Assembly: GCF_009908285.1 (NCBI RefSeq)
Contig: NZ_JAAARM010000016.1
Coordinates: 1 to 64,000 of the forward strand
Direction of reading: 5' to 3'
Length of the DNA: 64,000 nt
Source: Pseudomonas sp. Fl4BN1
Lineage (GTDB): Bacteria > Pseudomonadota > Gammaproteobacteria > Pseudomonadales > Pseudomonadaceae
Part shown: piece by piece, positions 8,153 through 14,905 of the stretch
How the letters are laid out: each line of letters begins with the position of its first letter
How positions within the stretch are numbered: the stretch's first letter is position 1
The notes under the pieces: generated by a model
Databases searched by the model: none
What the model was told of the DNA's origin: nothing
Seen by the model: the letters and a program-made list of their open reading frames with translations, nothing else
Position numbers and translations under genes: made by a program

Positions 8153-9493
8153 ATGTCTATCTATAACAAGCTCGACCTGACTGGCTGGAAACCCCAGCAA
8201 CTGACCCCGGCCCAAGTGCGCTTCGCCACCTGGATCGCGTTCTTCGCCTGGGTCTTCGCCGTGTACGACTTCATTCTGTTCGGCACCCTGTTGCCGGAGA
8301 TCGGTCGCCACTTTGGCTGGGGCGAGGTCGAACAAGCGGAGATCGCCACCTGGGTGGCCGTGGGCACCGCAGTGGTGGCCCTGGCCATCGGCCCGCTGGT
8401 GGATAAGCTGGGCCGGCGCATGGGCATCATCTTCACCGTCAGTGGCTCGGCCATCTGTTCGGCGTTGACCGCCATCGGTGGTTCCTGGGGCAAGTCGCCG
8501 CTGATCCTGATCCGCTCCCTGGGCGGCCTGGGTTATGCCGAGGAGACGGTGAACGCCACCTACCTCAGCGAGCTGTATGCGGCTTCCGATGACCCGAAAC
8601 TGGCCAAGCGCCGGGGCTTTATCTACAGCCTGGTGCAGGGTGGCTGGCCGGTGGGGGCGTTGATCGCCGCGGGCCTGACCGCAGTGCTGCTGCCGATCAT
8701 CGGCTGGCAGGGTTGCTTCATCTTCGCCGCGATCCCGGCCATCGTGATCGCAATCATGGCGCGCAAGCTCAAGGAGAGCCCGCAGTTCCAGATTCACCAA
8801 CGCATCAACCAACTGCGCAAGAGCGGCTCGGTCAGCGAGGCCCAGGCCGTCGCCGCGACCTACGGCGTGGACTACGACGAACACAGCAAGGCCGGCCTGG
8901 CCGCGGCGTTTCGCGGCAGTTCGCGGCGCGCGACCCTGGTGATCGGCGCGGCGATCCTGCTCAACTGGGCGGCGATCCAGGTGTTCAGTGTGCTGGGTAC
9001 CTCGGTGATCGTCAGCGTGCACCACATTTCGTTCGAGAACTCGCTGATCATCCTGGTGCTGTCCAACCTGGTGGGTTACTGCGGCTACCTGTGCCATGGC
9101 TGGATGGGCGACAAGATCGGCCGGCGCAACGTCATTGGCCTAGGCTGGATGCTTGGCGGCCTGTCGTTTGCCGGGATGCTCTACGGCCCGAGCAACATGC
9201 CGATGGTGGTCGGGCTCTACAGCCTGGGCCTGTTCTTCCTGATCGGTCCCTACTCAGCGGCACTGTTCTTCATCAGCGAAAGCTTTCCCACCAGCATCCG
9301 CGCCACCGGCGGCGCGATCATCCATGCCATGGGCCCGATCGGTGCGGTGGTGGCCGGTTTCGGTGCGACCCAGGTGTTGTCCGCCGGTGGGGACTGGCAG
9401 ACCTCGGCGCTGTATTTCGGCGCGCTGCCTTGCTTCCTCTCCGGCGCCTTGATGTTTGCTGCACGCCACGTGCGCCCTGAAACCGTGAAATAA
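8153..9493 (+). CDS. MFS transporter (metabolite:H+ symporter type)
   Basis: A 446-residue inner-membrane carrier with 12 predicted helices. The MFS signature between helices 2 and 3 (GPLVDKLGRRMG) and its second-half counterpart (HGWMGDKIGRRNV) are both present. It has a long central loop (about 205-255), as in the aromatic-acid/sugar porter branches. It is the third gene of the amidase operon, 28 bp after the deacetylase-type gene, and is the obvious importer for the pathway substrate. The SDR gene follows after 12 bp. The substrate is unknown. Confidence 0.85.
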   Translation: MSIYNKLDLTGWKPQQLTPAQVRFATWIAFFAWVFAVYDFILFGTLLPEIGRHFGWGEVEQAEIATWVAVGTAVVALAIGPLVDKLGRRMGIIFTVSGSAICSALTAIGGSWGKSPLILIRSLGGLGYAEETVNATYLSELYAASDDPKLAKRRGFIYSLVQGGWPVGALIAAGLTAVLLPIIGWQGCFIFAAIPAIVIAIMARKLKESPQFQIHQRINQLRKSGSVSEAQAVAATYGVDYDEHSKAGLAAAFRGSSRRATLVIGAAILLNWAAIQVFSVLGTSVIVSVHHISFENSLIILVLSNLVGYCGYLCHGWMGDKIGRRNVIGLGWMLGGLSFAGMLYGPSNMPMVVGLYSLGLFFLIGPYSAALFFISESFPTSIRATGGAIIHAMGPIGAVVAGFGATQVLSAGGDWQTSALYFGALPCFLSGALMFAARHVRPETVK

Positions 9494-9505
9494 GGACTGT
9501 TTGTC

Positions 9506-10267
9506 ATGACCCTTAAAGTCGCTTTGATTACCGGTGCCGCCAGCGGCATCGGCCAGGCCCTGGCCGTGGCTTATGCCCAGCGTGGCGTAGCGGTGGTTGG
9601 CGGGTATTTCCCGGCTGACCCGCATGATCCGCAAACCACTCGGGACCTGGTGGCAGACGCGGGTGGGCAGTGCCTGATGCTGCCCCTGGATGTGACCGAC
9701 AGCGGTTCGGTGGACGCCCTGGCCCAGCAGGCAGTGGCGCAGTTCGGCCGCCTCGATTACGCCGTGGCCAACGCTGGACTGCTGCGCCGCGCGCCCTTGC
9801 TGGAAATGACCGATGCGGCCTGGAACAGCATGCTTGACGTCGACCTTACGGGGGTGATGCGCACCTTCCGTGCGGCGGTACGGCACATGAACGAGGGCGG
9901 CGCCCTGGTGGCGATTTCCTCGATTGCCGGCGGCGTCTATGGCTGGCAGGACCATGCCCACTACGCTGCGGCCAAGGCAGGGGTGCCAGGGCTGTGCCGG
10001 TCGCTGGCGGTGGAGCTGGCAGGTAAGGGCATTCGTTGCAATGCGGTGATCCCGGGGTTGATCGAGACCCCGCAATCCCTCGACAGCCAGAACTCCCTGG
10101 GGCCGGAAGGCCTGGCCAGGGCGGCCAGGGCCATTCCCCTGGGCCGGGTCGGTCGGGCGGATGAGGTGGCGTCCCTGGTGCGTTTTCTCACCAGTGACGA
10201 GTCCAGTTACCTGACCGGGCAGAGCATCGTCATCGATGGCGGCCTGACGGTGCGCTGGCCGGATTGA
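9506..10267 (+). CDS. SDR-family oxidoreductase
   Basis: A 253-residue short-chain dehydrogenase/reductase. The cofactor motif GAASGIGQA is at residues 10-18, the NAG motif near 89-91, and the catalytic Ser-Tyr-Lys set comprises SSIAG (about 138), YAAAK (about 152-156) and the later PGLIETP stretch. It belongs to the amidase operon (12 bp after the MFS gene) and probably oxidises or reduces a hydroxyl or keto group of the breakdown product. A second SDR gene follows after a REP element. The two proteins are clearly distinct, so this is not a recent duplication. Confidence 0.87.
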   Translation: MTLKVALITGAASGIGQALAVAYAQRGVAVVGGYFPADPHDPQTTRDLVADAGGQCLMLPLDVTDSGSVDALAQQAVAQFGRLDYAVANAGLLRRAPLLEMTDAAWNSMLDVDLTGVMRTFRAAVRHMNEGGALVAISSIAGGVYGWQDHAHYAAAKAGVPGLCRSLAVELAGKGIRCNAVIPGLIETPQSLDSQNSLGPEGLARAARAIPLGRVGRADEVASLVRFLTSDESSYLTGQSIVIDGGLTVRWPD

Positions 10268-10269
10268 AG

Positions 10270-10341
10270 CGCTTCGCCAGCCAGCCGGCTCCTGCATGCA
10301 GGTCAGCGCCTGCGTAGGAGCTGGCTTGCCAGCGAACCGCA
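10270..10341. repeat. REP pair between two SDR genes
   Basis: Two inverted REP half-sites, TTCGCCAGCCAGCCGGCTCC and GTAGGAGCTGGCTTGCCAGC, about 30 bp apart. The element splits the operon between the two dehydrogenase genes and may modulate expression of the distal part. Confidence 0.8.
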
Positions 10342-10363
10342 CACCCTTGAAGGAGAAAGTCCC

Positions 10364-11113
10364 ATGCAACACCTGCACAACCGCCGCGCCGTGATCACCG
10401 GCGCTGGCAGCGGCATCGGTGCCGCCATCGCCCGGGCTTATGCCCTTGAAGGTGCGCGCCTGCTGCTGGCCGACCGCGACCCCGTGCGCCTGGCCGAGAG
10501 CGCCCAGGCCTGCCGTGAACTGGGGGCCGAAGTCTTCGAATGCGTGGCCGATGTTGGCAGCGTCGAAGGTGCCCAGGCCGGGGTCGATGCCTGCGTCGAG
10601 CACTTCGGCGGCATCGATATCCTGGTCAACAACGCCGGCATGCTGACCCAGGCCCGTTGCGTGGACCTGAGTATCGAGATGTGGAACGACATGCTGCGGG
10701 TCGACCTCACCAGCGTCTTCGTCGCCAGCCAGCGGGCCTTGCCGCACATGCTGGCCCAGCGTTGGGGACGGATCATCAACGTTGCCTCGCAACTGGGGAT
10801 CAAGGGCGGTGCCGAGTTGACTCATTACGCCGCGGCCAAGGCTGGGGTCATCGGTTTCACCAAGTCCCTGGCCCTGGAAGTGGCCAAGGACAATGTGCTG
10901 GTCAACGCCATTGCCCCGGGTCCGATCGAGACGCCGCTGGTGTCCGGTATCAGCAGTGCCTGGAAAACCGCCAAGGCCGCCGAGCTGCCCCTGGGGCGTT
11001 TCGGGCAGGCGGATGAAGTGGCGCCGACGGCGGTGCTGCTGGCCAGCGAGCCGGGGGGCAATCTGTTTGTGGGCCAGACCCTGGGGCCGAATTCCGGCGA
11101 CGTCATGCCATGA
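10364..11113 (+). CDS. SDR-family oxidoreductase
   Basis: A 249-residue short-chain dehydrogenase/reductase. GAGSGIGAA (residues 12-20) binds NAD(P), NNAGM lies near 89-93, and the catalytic residues are in NVASQLG (Ser about 141) and HYAAAKAG (Tyr/Lys about 154-158). It starts with ATG at 10364 behind GAAGGAGAAAG. It follows the REP pair in the amidase operon and precedes the small CxxC gene by 13 bp. It is likely a second redox step of the pathway. Substrate unknown. Confidence 0.87.
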   Translation: MQHLHNRRAVITGAGSGIGAAIARAYALEGARLLLADRDPVRLAESAQACRELGAEVFECVADVGSVEGAQAGVDACVEHFGGIDILVNNAGMLTQARCVDLSIEMWNDMLRVDLTSVFVASQRALPHMLAQRWGRIINVASQLGIKGGAELTHYAAAKAGVIGFTKSLALEVAKDNVLVNAIAPGPIETPLVSGISSAWKTAKAAELPLGRFGQADEVAPTAVLLASEPGGNLFVGQTLGPNSGDVMP

Positions 11114-11126
11114 AGGAGGGCTGAAA

Positions 11127-11426
11127 ATGTGCGGGCTTTGCGGGCTGCTGGGAGAGGATGTGCACTGGAGCGATCCGCTGGGGGACGAGTTGCCCCGGCG
11201 CCGCGAGCGCTTGCGCCGGATCGCCGCGATCAACCGAGTGCTGGCGCCGTTCCGGCTCAAGGTCGAGGATTTCCAGGGCTCGGCCTACCTATTGTTGGGG
11301 GCCACCGGACGCCAGGAACTGGCCAACGGCCTGGAACAACTGTGGGCCTTGGCGCAAGCCATGCTCGGGCGCCCGCTGGATCCTCTGGATCCGCTGGTGC
11401 TCGACCATCTGGAGCAACAGCCTTGA
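11127..11426 (+). CDS. Small CxxC-motif protein, unknown function
   Basis: A 99-residue protein beginning MCGLCGLLGEDVHW, so a CxxC pair sits right at the N-terminus, followed by an arginine-rich helix (RRRERLRRIAAINRVL) and a helical C-terminal half. A strong Shine-Dalgarno (AAGGAGG, 11113-11119) sets the start at 11127. I do not recognise a named family. It lies between the second SDR gene and a CobW/G3E GTPase gene (19 bp upstream of it). The cysteine pair could bind a metal delivered by that GTPase, or the protein may be a small subunit of one of the dehydrogenases. Both ideas are inference from context. Confidence 0.7.
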   Translation: MCGLCGLLGEDVHWSDPLGDELPRRRERLRRIAAINRVLAPFRLKVEDFQGSAYLLLGATGRQELANGLEQLWALAQAMLGRPLDPLDPLVLDHLEQQP

Positions 11427-11445
11427 GCTTGCTGGAGTCATAACC

Positions 11446-12453
11446 ATGAGCATTGCCCTGAACGTCATCACCGGGTTTCTCGGCAGCGGCAAGACCACCT
11501 TGCTCAACCGCCTGTTGCAGGGCGAAAGCCTGGGGGACACGGCGCTGTTGATCAACGAGTTCGGCGACGTCGGCATCGATCACCTGCTGGTGGAAGAGGT
11601 GGCGCCGGACACCGTGCTGCTGCCCAGCGGCTGCGTCTGCTGCTCGATTCGCGGCGAGCTGAAAGAGGCGCTATTGGGATTGCTGGCGCGGCGCAGCCGG
11701 GGTGAGATACCGGCCTTTCGCCGGATATTGCTGGAGACCACCGGGCTGGCGGACCCGGCACCGATCCTGGCGACGCTGAACAACGATCCGCAGTTGCGTG
11801 GGCGGGTGCACATCGGCCTGCTGGTGACCCTGGTGGATGCCAGCCACGCGGCGCTGCAGGAGCGCATTCACCCGGAGTGGCTGGCTCAGGTGGCGGCCGC
11901 TGACCGTTTGCTGTTGAGCAAGACCGACTGTGTCGACGAGGCCAGCCAGTGCGCCCTGCGCAAGCATTTGCAGCGGCTCAACCCGGGAGCGCCGTTGCTG
12001 CTGACAGCAGAAATCCACAGCGGCGATCAGTTGCTGCTGGGGGAGGGCGTGCGCGGCGCGATGGCGGAGCAGGAGGTGGCGCGTTGGCAGTTGCGGCGCC
12101 CGGTGACGGCGGGCGTGGCGCAGCATGGCGCGGCCCAGGTCTGCTGCCTGGAGTTCGAGCGGCCGCTGGATTGGGTGGGCTTCGGGGTCTGGCTGTCGAT
12201 GCTGCTAAGATGCCACGGCGAACGAATTCTGCGGGTGAAAGGATTGCTCAACGTCAACGCCAGCCAGGCCCCCATCGTCATTCATGGTGTGCAGCATTGC
12301 CTGCATGCACCCGTGCACCTGTCCCGTTGGCCCGGCGAAGATCGCCGCTCGCGGCTGGTGTTTATCCTGCGGGGGTTGGAGCCAGCGCTGTTGCAGCGCT
12401 CGTTCGAGGTGTTCGCCCATAGCTTCGCCCCGGCTGCCGGGGAGTGTGCCTGA
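11446..12453 (+). CDS. CobW/G3E-family GTPase (metallochaperone)
   Basis: A 335-residue G3E GTPase of the COG0523 group. Walker A is GFLGSGKTT (10-18), the metal-binding GCVCC motif is at residues 62-66, a Walker-B-type ETTG segment follows, and SKTD is the guanine-specificity motif. The C-terminal half is the CobW_C domain. Such proteins insert zinc, cobalt or iron into client enzymes. Here the likely client is the metal-dependent NodB-type hydrolase of the same operon, by analogy with NHase activators. The start at 11446 follows the small CxxC gene by 19 bp. Its stop overlaps the next start (TGATG). Confidence 0.85.
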   Translation: MSIALNVITGFLGSGKTTLLNRLLQGESLGDTALLINEFGDVGIDHLLVEEVAPDTVLLPSGCVCCSIRGELKEALLGLLARRSRGEIPAFRRILLETTGLADPAPILATLNNDPQLRGRVHIGLLVTLVDASHAALQERIHPEWLAQVAAADRLLLSKTDCVDEASQCALRKHLQRLNPGAPLLLTAEIHSGDQLLLGEGVRGAMAEQEVARWQLRRPVTAGVAQHGAAQVCCLEFERPLDWVGFGVWLSMLLRCHGERILRVKGLLNVNASQAPIVIHGVQHCLHAPVHLSRWPGEDRRSRLVFILRGLEPALLQRSFEVFAHSFAPAAGECA

Positions 12454-13661
12454 TGGCGGCGACGCAACCGATCACCCTGCGGGTGCTGGGCACCTCGGTG
12501 ACCTTGCTGGAATCCTTGCGGGTTCGCGCTGAACAGGACCTGGGCATTCGCCTGGTGTACCAGGTGCACGATGTGGAGCAGGCCCAACGCATCGCGGTGA
12601 TGCAACCGGACAGCTACGACCTCTATGACCAGTGGTTTCATAACGTCGACTTCGTCTGGCCGGCCCAGGCGATCCAGCCCATCGACACCCGGCGCATTGC
12701 TTTGTGGCACGAGATCAATGACCTGCCCAAGCGCGGACGGCTGTCCCCGGGCGATCGACTGGGCAGCGGCAGTGTGCCCAGCGAGCGACTGTATGTGCAG
12801 CACGACGGCAGCCTCGGTAGCACCGTCAGCGAGCGTATCAGCATGCTGCCGCTGACCCACAACGCCGACAGTTTCGCTTACCGCCCGGAGCGCCTGCCGG
12901 CGGGTTTCTCCAGTGCCAACGAAAGCTGGGGCTGGTTGCTGGAGCCGGCCTGGAGCGGGCGCATCGCCTTGCAAAGCGACGCGGCGATTGGCGCCCTGGA
13001 TGCTGCTTTGGCGATCCAGGGGTGTGGCCTGGCCTCGTTCAAGGACATCGGCAACCTGAGCATCGAAGAGATCGACCAACTGGCGGACATCCTGGTGCGC
13101 AAGCAGCGCGAAGGGCATTTCGCTGCGTTCTGGTCGGACGATGAAGAGGCCGCGCAACTGATGCTCAGCCCGCGCATCGATATCCAGAGCTTGTGGTCGC
13201 CGACCCTGATGCGCCTGCATCGGGCCGGGGTCAAATATCGCCTGGCGGTACCCCGCGAGGGTTATCGCGCCTGGTTCGGCGGCCTGTCACTGTCGCGCCA
13301 TGCCAAGGGCGCAGTGCTGGATGCGGCCTATGCCTACCTCAACTGGTGGCTGTCGGGCTGGCCCGGTGCGGTGATGGCGCGCCAGGGCTACTACATCGGC
13401 AACCCGGCCCGCAGTCGTGATTACCTGAGCAGCGCCGAGTGGGACTACTGGTACGCAGGCTTGCCTGCGCGGGAGGAGTTGCCGGGCAGCGATGGCCAGC
13501 CGCTGATCGATATCGGCGAAACCCGCGATGGCGGTTCCTACCCGCAGCGCATGGGGCATATCGCGGTGTGGAACTCGGTGATGGACGAGCACAACTACCT
13601 GGTGCGGCGCTGGGGGGATTTCCTCCGGGCGGGCCGGGTGGCGGGCCGAGGCAAGGGCTGA
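12453..13661 (+). CDS. Solute-binding-protein-like protein without signal peptide
   Basis: A 402-residue protein with the fold pattern of family 1 extracellular binding proteins (spermidine/iron type): the TLRVLGTSVTLLE opening strand, a YDLYDQWFHNVDFVWPAQAI segment, and a C-terminal YLNWWLSGWPGAVMARQGYY helix region. The striking point is the lack of any signal peptide: it begins MAATQPITLRVLG directly with the first strand. No ABC permease or ATPase gene is nearby. An in-frame TTG lies upstream at 12444, but the TGATG overlap with the CobW gene favours 12453. It may be a cytoplasmic ligand buffer, carrier or sensor. It ends the operon, four bases from a convergent gene. Confidence 0.75.
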   Translation: MAATQPITLRVLGTSVTLLESLRVRAEQDLGIRLVYQVHDVEQAQRIAVMQPDSYDLYDQWFHNVDFVWPAQAIQPIDTRRIALWHEINDLPKRGRLSPGDRLGSGSVPSERLYVQHDGSLGSTVSERISMLPLTHNADSFAYRPERLPAGFSSANESWGWLLEPAWSGRIALQSDAAIGALDAALAIQGCGLASFKDIGNLSIEEIDQLADILVRKQREGHFAAFWSDDEEAAQLMLSPRIDIQSLWSPTLMRLHRAGVKYRLAVPREGYRAWFGGLSLSRHAKGAVLDAAYAYLNWWLSGWPGAVMARQGYYIGNPARSRDYLSSAEWDYWYAGLPAREELPGSDGQPLIDIGETRDGGSYPQRMGHIAVWNSVMDEHNYLVRRWGDFLRAGRVAGRGKG

Positions 13662-13665
13662 GCGG

Positions 13666-14304
13666 CTACAGGGCCAGGCGCGCCAGTCTGCGCAGGTCGG
13701 CGATCACCGTCGGGTTGCCGCCTTCGAGCACATCCTCGCGTATCTGCGCGATCAGCGATTTCAGCAGTTCGGTCTGGGTCATCCGGGTTGCCTCCAAGAG
13801 GCGGGCGAGATCCTCGGCCACATAGTGGTTCACTTTCAGCGACAGGCGTTTCATCAAATGCGCGGCCGGTAGCTGGCGGACTTTGGCTTGCTCCGCCAGG
13901 TACGCGACGAAACCGCGATGAACCCGCTCCAGGCATGGAGCGTCCTGCGCCCCAGGCTCGGCCTGGGCACTGAAGTAGTAGCTGAAAAACAGTTTGCGCA
14001 TCTGCACTCCGGCGTCTGCGGCCACTGAGTGCATGGCGGCGTCCAGCACGTCGAGGTAGACCGCCGGCAGCCGTGCCTCGATGGCGGTCAGTTGCTGCTT
14101 GCGCGCTTCCTTGATCGCCGGTGTCGACTGGGGCGGGATGGCCACGATGGTGGCGCAGTGGTCGCAGACCCCCACCAGGATCTCTCTGGCCTGGCCATGG
14201 CCATCACTGAAGGGAACATCGCGACGGGTGTAGGTGATGCCTACCACTTGCTGGCAATGCTCACAGAGCGCCTTGCCCTGGTCGCCTTGCAGAAAGAGTT
14301 TCAT
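13666..14304 (-). CDS. Putative antitoxin-like protein: zinc ribbon plus C-terminal DNA-binding-type helices
   Basis: A 212-residue protein. Two CxxC pairs near the N-terminus (CEHC at about 14-17 and CDHC at about 47-50) form a likely zinc ribbon. The C-terminal part reads LSLKVNHYVAEDLARLLE followed by MTQTELLKSLIAQI, a strand-helix-helix pattern like a ribbon-helix-helix fold. It lies 9 bp after a 96-residue gene in an order (small protein first, zinc-ribbon protein second) like mqsR-mqsA, although it is longer than MqsA (about 131 residues). I see no clear family. Antitoxin function is inferred from the two-gene layout, the zinc ribbon and the palindrome upstream. Confidence 0.55.
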   Translation of the reverse strand: MKLFLQGDQGKALCEHCQQVVGITYTRRDVPFSDGHGQAREILVGVCDHCATIVAIPPQSTPAIKEARKQQLTAIEARLPAVYLDVLDAAMHSVAADAGVQMRKLFFSYYFSAQAEPGAQDAPCLERVHRGFVAYLAEQAKVRQLPAAHLMKRLSLKVNHYVAEDLARLLEATRMTQTELLKSLIAQIREDVLEGGNPTVIADLRRLARLAL

Positions 14305-14313
14305 GGGTTGCCC

Positions 14314-14604
14314 TCATCGGTGAACGCTGATGAACCACGTATCTGGCTCGATAAAGTAGAACTTGATGTACCAGCCCGCCTGTTTCAGCACATGGACCAC
14401 GATGCCCGGGACGCTGTGATGGGCGCTGCAACTGTGGTTCGTGCCCTTGCAAGCGCCGATGACCTCGATCAATTGCCGGGCCCAGACCTCGCCGGTGGCC
14501 AGCAGGTTCTTGATCTCGATCGAACCACGGGCCGCGTGCAGATAGTTGCCCGTCTGCAGCGCGCTGATCAGGTCCCGCTTGGCCTGCTTGAAGCCTCTGT
14601 CCAT
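14314..14604 (-). CDS. Putative toxin-like small protein
   Basis: A 96-residue protein with a basic helical N-terminus (MDRGFKQAKRDLISAL), a middle segment EIKNLLATGEVWARQLIEVI, and a beta-rich end (VHVLKQAGWYIKFYFIEPDT). Alternating helices followed by strands and a final WFISVH strand resemble small RNase-type toxins such as MqsR or DUF4258 proteins, but no diagnostic catalytic motif could be assigned. An in-frame GTG at 14613 is an alternative start. A perfect palindrome lies 15 bp upstream. With the following zinc-ribbon gene it forms a tight two-gene unit on the strand opposite to the amidase operon. Confidence 0.5.
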   Translation of the reverse strand: MDRGFKQAKRDLISALQTGNYLHAARGSIEIKNLLATGEVWARQLIEVIGACKGTNHSCSAHHSVPGIVVHVLKQAGWYIKFYFIEPDTWFISVHR

Positions 14605-14616
14605 GATGCCCACTGT

Positions 14617-14638
14617 TTGTACGACAATTTTCGTACGA
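14617..14638. promoter_or_regulatory. Palindromic operator GTACGA-N6-TCGTAC
   Basis: GTACGA (14619-14624) and TCGTAC (14631-14636) are perfect inverted repeats with a 6-bp AT-rich spacer, immediately upstream of the putative toxin start. Such sites are typical of autoregulated toxin-antitoxin promoters bound by the antitoxin. Confidence 0.6.
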
Positions 14639-14871
14639 GATCAATGGGTAATCGACTGAAAGCGCCCGAAGGCATCTCAGTGGTTTTCAGGGGGAGGTCG
14701 ATCTTAGCCCGGTAGCGGCGGGCAGGAAGGCTTGGCTAAAGGCTTGCAATACATCTGCAGTGGCCAGCATCGGGCGTGAGGCTCGCTTGCGATCTGCGGG
14801 CCAGGGTGTTGCGGACACCAGGCAATGAGCTCCGCGTCGGCACGGGGAGCATTAGCCGGTGGGTAGACGCC

Positions 14872-14892
14872 GCGGTGCATCGACTGCACCGC
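14872..14892 (-). terminator. Hairpin after the heme receptor gene
   Basis: GCGGTGCA and TGCACCGC form a perfect 8-bp stem with a 5-base loop, 14 bp after the receptor stop codon. No T-run follows on the minus strand, so it could be a processing or Rho-assisted end rather than an intrinsic terminator. Confidence 0.45.
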
Positions 14893-14905
14893 AGGCGGGT
14901 GTCGA

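Noticed and set aside
9254..11260. A 668-codon minus-strand frame over the SDR genes
   Set aside because: Low-complexity Gln/Gly/His-rich shadow spanning several plus-strand genes and a REP; no ribosome site and no domain.
14704..14889. A 61-codon minus-strand frame between the toxin-like gene and the heme receptor gene
   Set aside because: No ribosome site and Pro/Cys-rich random-like composition; it includes the hairpin after the receptor gene.
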